From Bacteroidales bacterium (GTDB taxonomy: Bacteria; Bacteroidota; Bacteroidia; Bacteroidales; F082): DNA of 64,000 nt. The stretch is from positions 52,084 through 116,083 of the forward strand of contig JAKSMW010000001.1 of the NCBI GenBank assembly GCA_024400395.1, given 5' to 3'. Shown piece by piece: positions 15,338 through 22,090 of this stretch (position 1 is its first letter; every line of letters begins with the position of its first letter). The notes under the pieces were generated by a model. It did no database searches. It worked only from the letters and a program-made list of their open reading frames with translations, and was not told where the DNA came from. The position numbers were made by a program, and so were the translations under genes.

Positions 15338-18070
15338 ATGAAGATTTTACTCTCACTTCCACCGAATTTAGTCAATTCTTTCCATGATATAACGGGATTG
15401 CCGGAAGACGAATATTTCTGCACCTCCGACCCGACAGGCCACCGCATCGGGTCCGGCGGCGGCTCCACGTGGATTTTGGAAAAATTTAACATCTCCGGCA
15501 AGAAAATCCTCATCCACGCCGGCGGCGAGTCACGGCGGCTGCCTTCATATTCCACTTCAGGCAAGATCCTCACCCCTATTCCGGTGTTCAGATGGGCACG
15601 CGGACAGAAAATCGGGCAGGATTTGTTGTCACTGCAACTGCCTCTGTACAAGAAGATTATGGAGAAAACGCCATCGACCGTCAACACTCTGATCGCCAGC
15701 GGCGACGTGTTCATCCGCACCGACGAACAGCTGCGCGAAATCCCGGAAGCCGACGTGATTTGCTACGGAGTCTGGGTGAATCCGTCGATAGCAAAGAACC
15801 ACGGAGTGTTCGCGATGCGACGTGACAACCCCGCCGAACTCGACAAGATGCTCCAGAAACCCACTCTCGAACAAATCGACGAACTCGTCAAGACACACGT
15901 CTATATGATGGACATCGGACTGTGGCTGTTGAGCGACAAAGCTGTGGAGATGCTCGAAAAACGCTCTAAAGACGAGAACGGAGACATCAAATATTACGAC
16001 CTTTACTCCGACTTCGGACGTTGCCTCGGAAACAATCCTGAACTCGAAGATGCAGAACTCAACGAATTGACAGTCAAGATTATGCCATTGGACGGCGGCG
16101 AGTTCTACCATTACGGCACGAGCCGCGAACTCGTCTCTTCGACACTCGCCGTACAGAACCTCGTCAACGACCAAAACAAAATCTTCCATCATAAAGTGAA
16201 GCCGCATCCCGCGATCTTCACGCAAAACAGCGTCACGGAAATAAATTTCACCCCGGAGAACTCCGAAATCTGGATTGAAAACAGCCATGTCGGGAAAAAG
16301 TGGAACATCACGAGACAAAACATCATCACCGGCGTGCCTGAAAATCAATGGGATGTGACGTTAAACCCCGGCGACTGCCTCGACATCACCCCTGTCGGTG
16401 AGAAGTCGTTCGTGGCTCGCCCCTACGATTTCAACGCGCCTTTCAAATTCGTCAACGTGGCTGAAGGCACCGACCCGTTCAAGGCGGCGACATTTCCGGT
16501 TTTTGACGACATCGAGAAAATGGGTGAATACGTGAAAAGCATCTTTGACATCGAAAACTCAAAACTTCACTCTTCACTCTCAAAACTTCACACTGAATAT
16601 ATTTCAGCTGAAGAAATCTTGAACAAGGCCAACCTGAAACGCCTTTTCGCACAACGCGAGACGTTCATGCAGAAGAACCTTCCGCTTCTCGAAGCGAATC
16701 ACAGCAGAAGCGTTTTTTATAATGTGGATTTAGATGACATCGCTTCAAAATATGTGAGATTCGGCATCGAGTCACCCGCCGAACTCGCTGAAAACGATGC
16801 TGTTATGAAAAGAATTCATAACAGCAGTCTTCGTGCCAGAATCAAGCAGTATAACGGTGTGGATTTCAAGGCGGAGGAATCTAAGGCTTTTCGTCTTCTT
16901 CAGGAAGGCTTGACCGCTTCGGCTTACAATGACCTTCAGATGCCGCGGTGCGATGTCTATTCCGACCAGATTGTGTGGAGTCGCTCGCCGGTGCGCATCG
17001 ACCTCGCCGGCGGCTGGACCGACACGCCCCCGTATTGCCTCATGGAAGGCGGCTCCGTGGTGAACATCGCCATCGAACTCAACGGCCAGCAACCAATCCA
17101 GGTTTACGTAAAACCAACAACCGAATTTCATATAATATTGAGATCCATCGATTTAGGTGCTTATGAAGAGGTCACGACATTTGAAGATGTTTGTGATTTC
17201 AAGAAAGTCGGCTCGCCTTTCAGCATACCTAAAGCGGCGTTGGCATTGGCCGGTTTCGTGCCGCGTTTCTGCCAGAAAAAATACGAAACGCTTGAGCAAC
17301 AACTCAAAGACTTCGGCTGCGGAATGGAGATCACGTTGCTGTCGGCAATCCCCGCCGGAAGCGGTCTCGGCACCTCGTCAGTGCTCTCGTCAACAGTACT
17401 CGCCGCCATATCCGATTTCTGCAAACTCGGATGGGACAAAACCGTCATCTGCAACAAGACCTTGATTTTAGAGCAGTTACTGACGACAGGCGGCGGCTGG
17501 CAAGACCAATACGGCGGCGTTTTTCACGGAGTGAAACTGTTGGAAACCAAGACCGGTTTCGAACAGACACCTATTATTAAATGGCTGCCCGACTACCTTT
17601 TCACAAAACCCGAATACAAACCGTGCCATCTCTTATATTATACGGGAATCACCCGCACTGCAAAAAACATACTCTCAGAAATCGTCAGGAAAATGTTCCT
17701 CAACGAAACCGAGCATTTGGCACTTCTCGCCGACATGAAACATCACGCCGATGAGATGTTTGAAACCGTTCAACGTAATGATTATCAAAACTATGGCAAG
17801 ATGGTCGCCAAAACTTGGGAACAAAACAAACGCCTCGACAGCGGCACGAACCCGGCCGAAGTGGAAGCCATCTTGAAGAAAATCGACGATTTCTGCCTCG
17901 GTTACAAACTCCCCGGAGCCGGCGGCGGCGGCTTCATCTACATGGTGGCGAAAGACCACTTCGCGGCGGCGCAAATCAAGAAGATTTTGACGGAAAACCC
18001 CGCAAACAACAAGGCACGGTTTGTCGAAATGTCGCTCTCCGAAACAGGTCTGCAAACCACAAGAAGCTAA
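15338..18070 (+). CDS. fkp: Bifunctional L-fucokinase / GDP-L-fucose pyrophosphorylase
   Basis: At 910 residues it has the size and layout of Bacteroides Fkp. The start LLSLPPNLVNSFHDI and the nucleotide-binding FCTSDPTGHRIGSGGGST (near residue 27-44) belong to the guanylyltransferase part, followed by HAGGESRRLPSYS. The C-terminal GHMP kinase begins WSRSPVRIDLAGGWTDTPP near residue 548, has its ATP loop IPAGSGLGTSS near 671, and KLPGAGGGGF near 857. Fkp phosphorylates free L-fucose and converts it to GDP-L-fucose, so the cell can put host-derived fucose on its capsule and glycoproteins. No Gmd/Fcl de novo genes are present, so fucose in this locus would come from salvage. It is followed by short repeats and a mutarotase gene. 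Confidence 0.95.
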   Translation: MKILLSLPPNLVNSFHDITGLPEDEYFCTSDPTGHRIGSGGGSTWILEKFNISGKKILIHAGGESRRLPSYSTSGKILTPIPVFRWARGQKIGQDLLSLQLPLYKKIMEKTPSTVNTLIASGDVFIRTDEQLREIPEADVICYGVWVNPSIAKNHGVFAMRRDNPAELDKMLQKPTLEQIDELVKTHVYMMDIGLWLLSDKAVEMLEKRSKDENGDIKYYDLYSDFGRCLGNNPELEDAELNELTVKIMPLDGGEFYHYGTSRELVSSTLAVQNLVNDQNKIFHHKVKPHPAIFTQNSVTEINFTPENSEIWIENSHVGKKWNITRQNIITGVPENQWDVTLNPGDCLDITPVGEKSFVARPYDFNAPFKFVNVAEGTDPFKAATFPVFDDIEKMGEYVKSIFDIENSKLHSSLSKLHTEYISAEEILNKANLKRLFAQRETFMQKNLPLLEANHSRSVFYNVDLDDIASKYVRFGIESPAELAENDAVMKRIHNSSLRARIKQYNGVDFKAEESKAFRLLQEGLTASAYNDLQMPRCDVYSDQIVWSRSPVRIDLAGGWTDTPPYCLMEGGSVVNIAIELNGQQPIQVYVKPTTEFHIILRSIDLGAYEEVTTFEDVCDFKKVGSPFSIPKAALALAGFVPRFCQKKYETLEQQLKDFGCGMEITLLSAIPAGSGLGTSSVLSSTVLAAISDFCKLGWDKTVICNKTLILEQLLTTGGGWQDQYGGVFHGVKLLETKTGFEQTPIIKWLPDYLFTKPEYKPCHLLYYTGITRTAKNILSEIVRKMFLNETEHLALLADMKHHADEMFETVQRNDYQNYGKMVAKTWEQNKRLDSGTNPAEVEAILKKIDDFCLGYKLPGAGGGGFIYMVAKDHFAAAQIKKILTENPANNKARFVEMSLSETGLQTTRS

Positions 18071-18071
18071 A

Positions 18072-18190
18072 CAGGTAAGTAGGTAAGTAGGTGAACAGGT
18101 GAGTAGATAAATAAGAAAAAACTTGTGAAACTCGTGTCACCAACTTGTGAAACTCGTGTTAAAATTAAACTCGTGAAACTCATGTTAAAA
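18072..18190 (+). repeat. Two adjoining families of short direct repeats between fkp and the mutarotase gene
   Basis: Directly after the fkp stop comes a run of 8-9 bp units of the form aggtaagt / aggtgaac (18072-18110). It is followed by three copies of a unit close to aacttgtgaaactcgtgttaa (18119-18190), the last ending 2 bp before the next ATG. The second unit recurs upstream of glnS and of the gene at 39990. Confidence 0.8.
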
Positions 18191-18192
18191 TT

Positions 18193-18567
18193 ATGACAGG
18201 TTATAAATCAAAGCATTACGATTTCCCTACAGTGCATTACTGCCGCACTTTGGAATTGCGAAACAATCCTGAGTTGATAAAAGAATACCGTCGTCGTCAT
18301 GAAAAAGGCAACGTCTGGCAGGAAATCATCGACGGCATCAAACAGGTCGGAATCCTTGAGATGGAGATTTACATACTCGGAACGCGTCTTTTCATGATTG
18401 TCGAGACGCCCGCCGACCTCGACCTTGACGCCGCAATGAACAAGCTCGCCACCCTGCCGCGCCAGGCCGAATGGGAAGCCTATATGTCTGAATTACAAGA
18501 CACTTCCGCCGACGCCACATCCGACGAGAAATGGCAGATGATGGAAAGGATGTTTTATCTTTATTGA
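18193..18567 (+). CDS. Sugar mutarotase, RhaM family (L-rhamnose/L-fucose mutarotase-like)
   Basis: A 124-residue single-domain protein of the RhaM/DUF718 family size. The pattern RTLELRNNPELIKEYRRRH, the following W, and the C-terminal KWQMMERMFYLY match the dimeric alpha/beta-barrel mutarotases that interconvert anomers of 6-deoxy sugars. Its position right after fkp suggests it supplies the fucose anomer that Fkp phosphorylates; this is inference from context. Substrate identity (fucose versus rhamnose) cannot be settled from sequence. Confidence 0.85.
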   Translation: MTGYKSKHYDFPTVHYCRTLELRNNPELIKEYRRRHEKGNVWQEIIDGIKQVGILEMEIYILGTRLFMIVETPADLDLDAAMNKLATLPRQAEWEAYMSELQDTSADATSDEKWQMMERMFYLY

Positions 18568-18580
18568 ATAAAATCCTTGC

Positions 18581-18835
18581 ATGCAACCGCTCGTATCCAT
18601 AATAATGCCGTGCTATAATGCCGAACACTTTATTTCGCAAAGCATCGAATCGGTTATTTCCCAAACATACCAAAACTGGGAATTGATTGTTACAGATGAT
18701 TTTTCTTTCGATTTCTCCTTACATTAATATTCTCCTCTTGACACCAAAGTTAAATTCATAAGAAAAACCAAGGACTTGAAAAAGCATATACCACAGATGC
18801 ATAAAATTAATACAGAAACAAAAAGATGCGCATAA
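18581..18835 (+). pseudogene. Broken glycosyltransferase family 2 gene (N-terminal remnant)
   Basis: An ATG at 18581 opens a perfect GT2 beginning: PLVSIIMPCYNAEHFISQSI, then SVISQTYQNWELIVTDD. The frame then becomes FSFDFSLH and meets TAA at 18725. In the same frame beyond the stop, 18740-18780 reads DTKVKFIRKTKDL, which resembles the next conserved GT2 block (D-x-R/K-V-K-x-I-R). All of the DxD and acceptor parts are missing; the frame ends at 18835, inside the next gene. This marks the edge of a replaced segment, since the DNA downstream is AT-richer. Confidence 0.8.
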
Positions 18836-19269
18836 TAAACCTATTTTTTCTGACATTACAACATTTTCCGATGCCTTCGTTGGGATGGAGGTCGAGAATT
18901 TGTAAATGGGGTGGAGTGAATATATTAAAACCATCAAAAACCGAAATCGGGACGCAGGTGGTGTTTGACACAATGGCCCCTGAACGAATAACAATTGAAG
19001 GAGGAGTGATAATTTCAACGGGAAGCAAAATAATCAGTCATTATCTTGACACACATAAAATGACACCAGAAGATCGGCTTGCAAATAGATACCCTGTAGG
19101 CAATGTATTAATAAAAGAGAATGCTTATATTGGAATGAATGTATTGATAATCAAGCCTGTAACTATTGGCAGGAATTCAATCATTGGTGCTGGTGCTGTA
19201 GTAATATGTGACATTCCTGATAATGAAATATGGGCGGGTAATCCAGCTATATGTATAGGAAGACTTTGA
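18826..19269 (+). CDS. Hexapeptide-repeat (LbH) acyltransferase
   Basis: A 147-residue protein of the left-handed beta-helix type: I/V-rich hexapeptide rungs run from about residue 35 to the end, with GMNVLIIKPVTIGRNSIIGAG and the family end GNPAICIGRL. The loop SHYLDTHKMTPEDR contains the His expected for general base catalysis. Such WbbJ/NodL/VatD-like enzymes O- or N-acetylate sugars from acetyl-CoA. Its role here would be acetylation of a repeat-unit sugar or a lipid-linked precursor. The gene is AT-rich compared with fkp. Confidence 0.85.
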   Translation: MRIINLFFLTLQHFPMPSLGWRSRICKWGGVNILKPSKTEIGTQVVFDTMAPERITIEGGVIISTGSKIISHYLDTHKMTPEDRLANRYPVGNVLIKENAYIGMNVLIIKPVTIGRNSIIGAGAVVICDIPDNEIWAGNPAICIGRL

Positions 19270-19270
19270 T

Positions 19271-20080
19271 ATGTTTGATTATGTAAAATATCGAAATGCT
19301 TGGAGATATAATTTGGCTCCAGATTGTGAGACCGAACTTTCGAAAGCTCAGTGCAAAACATTGCTTAAAGATGGGTGTTGGTTTGTCAGAAACACCTACG
19401 ATTTCGACCAAAAGGAAGAATCAGATTTCTGGTACATAATCAAAGATTCTTTTGGAGGAATGGAAGAACATTCACAGAACGTAAGAAAAAAATTGCGACA
19501 TTCTTTAAGAAATTTTGACTATAAACTTGTTGATATTGAATTAGTTAAACAAAAGGCATACCCAATTGTCAAAGCCACTTTTGCCGATTACAATGTTACT
19601 GACCGAAAAATGAACGAAACTGTTTTCAATGATTACCTTTCGCATTGCGAAAGTAATGATTATGACTATTGGGCGGCTTTTAACAAAGAAACATTGGAAC
19701 TGGTGGGCTTTTGTGCTGTTCATGTTTTTGAAAACTCTTGTGAGTACGGACTCATCGGGTTTTTGCCAAAATATAAACACAACGCAACCTATCCATACTA
19801 CGGTTTTTTCTATAAATTGAACGAATATTATCTCGGCGAAAAAAAGTTCAAATACGTATCAGACGGCTCGCGGAGCATTACGGAACACTCTAATATTCAA
19901 CCGTTTCTGATACAAAACTTCAAATTCCGCAAGGCTTATTGCAAACTGAAAATCCATTATAAATGGTGGTTCGGAATAATAGTGAAAATTCTGTTTCCTT
20001 TCAGAAAGCTCATTCCGAACAAAAGCGTGAAAGCCGTTCTGAAAATGCACGAGATTTTTCTGAACAACCAAAACAATTGA
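19271..20080 (+). CDS. GNAT/FemAB-like acyltransferase-type protein of unknown function
   Basis: A 269-residue soluble protein that starts 1 bp after the acyltransferase stop. I do not recognise a precise family. The middle (EHSQNVRKKLRHSLRNFDYK, then WAAFNKETLELVGFCAVHVF, then KFKYVSDGSRSITEHSN) has the look of a GNAT/FemX-like fold seen in capsule loci, where such proteins attach amino acids or acyl groups to sugars. The C-terminus carries a short hydrophobic WWFGIIVKILFPF segment. The codon use is AT-rich like its neighbours on both sides, so it probably arrived with them. Confidence 0.6.
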   Translation: MFDYVKYRNAWRYNLAPDCETELSKAQCKTLLKDGCWFVRNTYDFDQKEESDFWYIIKDSFGGMEEHSQNVRKKLRHSLRNFDYKLVDIELVKQKAYPIVKATFADYNVTDRKMNETVFNDYLSHCESNDYDYWAAFNKETLELVGFCAVHVFENSCEYGLIGFLPKYKHNATYPYYGFFYKLNEYYLGEKKFKYVSDGSRSITEHSNIQPFLIQNFKFRKAYCKLKIHYKWWFGIIVKILFPFRKLIPNKSVKAVLKMHEIFLNNQNN

Positions 20081-20108
20081 AATCTATATTTCATAATTGA
20101 TTGATTTA

Positions 20109-20696
20109 ATGATAGTTAAATATATTTTCGACAGAATCTTCTCATTTCTCGCCCTGATTTTTTTGTCACCGTTTTTACTTGTAATTTTCATTCTGCATAA
20201 GATTAAAATGGACAAAGGACCTTTCCTTTTTCTTCAGACAAGAATCGGAAAAGATGCCAAACCATTCAGAATCATCAAAATACGGACAATGAAAGCTGGT
20301 TCAGAAAGAGAAGGCTCTGTATCAACTTTTGATGACACAAGGATTTTACCTTTCGGGAAATGGCTTCGTGAAACGAAAATTGACACGCTTTTTGAACTCA
20401 TTAATATATTAATAGGTGACATGAGTTTTGTCGGGCCGCGGCCTGACGTGCCGGGTTATGCCGACAGACTTGAAGGTGACGACCGGAGGATTTTGTGTCT
20501 GAGGCCAGGCATCACTGGTCCGGCATCGTTAAAATATCGTCACGAAGACAGGATTTTATCTCAACAAAAAGATCCGAAACGTTATAACGACGAAGTTATT
20601 TATCCTGACAAAGTGAAAATTAACCTGCAATATTTGGATAATTGGAGCATTTTTTTGGATGTTAAGATACTCTGGAAGACGTTTTTTGACAGATAA
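20109..20696 (+). CDS. Minimal phosphoglycosyltransferase (PglC/WcaJ C-domain type priming enzyme)
   Basis: A protein of 195 residues from the ATG at 20109; a TTG at 20097 would add four residues and is less likely. One N-terminal re-entrant helix (FDRIFSFLALIFLSPFLLVI) precedes the catalytic domain with IIKIRTM, TKIDTLFELINILIGDMSFVG, PRPDVPG and RPGITGPASLKY. This is the small single-domain form of monotopic phosphoglycosyltransferases that start glycan assembly on undecaprenyl phosphate. It is the second priming enzyme in the locus; together with the acyltransferase-type genes before it, it forms an AT-rich block that may start a different glycan. Confidence 0.9.
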   Translation: MIVKYIFDRIFSFLALIFLSPFLLVIFILHKIKMDKGPFLFLQTRIGKDAKPFRIIKIRTMKAGSEREGSVSTFDDTRILPFGKWLRETKIDTLFELINILIGDMSFVGPRPDVPGYADRLEGDDRRILCLRPGITGPASLKYRHEDRILSQQKDPKRYNDEVIYPDKVKINLQYLDNWSIFLDVKILWKTFFDR

Positions 20697-20792
20697 TATT
20701 ATAGTTTTTTATAATAAATTATTGATTGTCAATAGCTAAAAAATAATTTCAAAAAAATGCAAATTTTTTGTTACACGTATTGAAAAACATTG

Positions 20793-20800
20793 TACTTTTG
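20793..20800 (+). promoter_or_regulatory. -7 element TACTTTTG upstream of tRNA-Asn
   Basis: TACTTTTG fits TAnnTTTG and lies 35 bp before the tRNA; a TTTG at 20767-20770 is 22 bp upstream and may be the -33 element. Confidence 0.55.
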
Positions 20801-20834
20801 CACTCGCAAACGGAGAAATAAAATCTGTTGAAAC

Positions 20835-20908
20835 GCCTCCTTAGCTCAGTTGGTTAGAGCATCTGACTGTTAATCAGGGGGTCTCAGGTTCAAGTCCTGA
20901 AGGGGGCG
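20835..20908 (+). tRNA. tRNA-Asn (anticodon GTT)
   Basis: A full cloverleaf can be folded: acceptor GCCTCCT pairs with AGGGGGC, D arm AGCTCAGTTGGTTAGAGC, anticodon loop CTGTTAA with GTT at 20869-20871, and T arm TCAGG-TTCAAGT-CCTGA. CCA is not encoded. It lies right after the polysaccharide locus; no integrase or duplicated tRNA end is seen, so there is no sign that it served as an attachment site. Confidence 0.97.
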
Positions 20909-20995
20909 CGATAGAGATTACAGAGTGTAATTTTTTATGTTTCATGTTATTAATTGAAGGAATGGATACACATCGTATTCATTCTTTTGTTTTTG

Positions 20996-21003
20996 TATCT
21001 TTG
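20996..21003 (+). promoter_or_regulatory. -7 element TATCTTTG upstream of the adenosine kinase gene
   Basis: TATCTTTG matches the consensus exactly and lies 19 bp before the ATG at 21023, leaving a very short leader. Confidence 0.6.
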
Positions 21004-21022
21004 CAACCCAAATTAACGATAA

Positions 21023-22012
21023 ATGAAAAAATCAGTTTTAGGCATAGGAAATGCCCTCGTTGACATTCTGACACGGATTGATAACGACAACATTCTCAAA
21101 GAGTTAAATTTGCCAAAAGGTTCCATGCAGCACGTTGATGCCGCCGCATCGGCGAATGTCGGGCAGACCGTCGGGCAATACGAAAGCACGATGGCGCCAG
21201 GCGGCTCGTCGGCGAACACCATCCACGGACTCGCGAAATGCGGCATCCCGACAGGCTTCATCTTCTCGACAGGCAACGACGAGATGGGGCGTTTCTTTGA
21301 AGACGCGATGAAAGAAGTCGGGGTGAAACCCATTGTGTATCACCGTAATGCGCATACCGGCACGGCACGCGCCATCATTTCGCCCGACGGCGAACGCACC
21401 TTCGCCACACACCTCGGCGCCGCCGTCGAACTGACCGCCGACCTGCTGAGAAAAGAAATCTTTGAAGGCTGGGATTATTGCTATATCGAAGGTTATCTTA
21501 TTATGAACCAAGACCTTGTGAGAAAAACCATCGAGCTTTCAAAACAAGCGGGCTGCAAAGTCGCCATCGATCTGGCATCATACAACGTGGTCGAGGCGAA
21601 CCGCGACTTCCTGCTTGAGATACTGCCGCAGATCGACATCGTGTTCGCCAACGAGGAGGAGGCCAAGAGCCTGACAGGCAGCACGCCGGAGGAGTCACTC
21701 GAATTCATCGCGGAGCATTGTGAGATCGCTGTCGTGAAGATAGGGAAACGCGGCTCGCTCATCAAACGCGGCGGCGAAAAGGTACAGATCGGCTGCAACA
21801 AAGTCAATGTCATCGACACCACGGGCGCCGGCGACATGTATGCCGCGGGCTTCATGGCGGGTCTCATCAACGGACTGAGCCTCGGACAGTGCGGCGAACT
21901 CGGCAACTGCCTCGCCGAAAGCATCATACAGGTCGTCGGCGCCAAGATGGACGAAGGCAGATGGAACGCGATTTATGAGAAGTTTCCCATGTTGAAAAAT
22001 AATAGCAAATAA
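21023..22012 (+). CDS. PfkB-family carbohydrate/nucleoside kinase (adenosine kinase-like)
   Basis: A 329-residue ribokinase-fold kinase. The first PfkB signature is seen as GGSSANTIHGLAKCG near residues 59-73, and the second as DTTGAGDMYAAGFMAG near residues 264-279, with the catalytic Asp in GAGD. In Bacteroidota this subfamily (start GIGNALVDILTRID) is usually annotated as adenosine kinase, phosphorylating adenosine to AMP with ATP; ribose- or fructose-type substrates are possible. It is transcribed alone from its own promoter, with the EF-G2 promoter directly after its stop. Confidence 0.85.
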   Translation: MKKSVLGIGNALVDILTRIDNDNILKELNLPKGSMQHVDAAASANVGQTVGQYESTMAPGGSSANTIHGLAKCGIPTGFIFSTGNDEMGRFFEDAMKEVGVKPIVYHRNAHTGTARAIISPDGERTFATHLGAAVELTADLLRKEIFEGWDYCYIEGYLIMNQDLVRKTIELSKQAGCKVAIDLASYNVVEANRDFLLEILPQIDIVFANEEEAKSLTGSTPEESLEFIAEHCEIAVVKIGKRGSLIKRGGEKVQIGCNKVNVIDTTGAGDMYAAGFMAGLINGLSLGQCGELGNCLAESIIQVVGAKMDEGRWNAIYEKFPMLKNNSK

Positions 22013-22037
22013 TTGAAAAACTTTGGATTATTTTTCG

Positions 22038-22045
22038 TACTTTTG
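22038..22045 (+). promoter_or_regulatory. -7 element TACTTTTG upstream of the EF-G2 gene
   Basis: TACTTTTG fits TAnnTTTG, 45 bp before the ATG at 22091. A TTG at 22013-22015 is 22 bp upstream. Confidence 0.6.
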
Positions 22046-22090
22046 CCCCCAAATTTCAAAAATAATAATAATCAGACAATAAAATAAAAA

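Noticed and set aside
20835-20908. tRNA-Asn as attachment site of an integrated island next to the AT-rich block
   Set aside because: No integrase gene and no second copy of the tRNA 3' end could be found on either side in this window.
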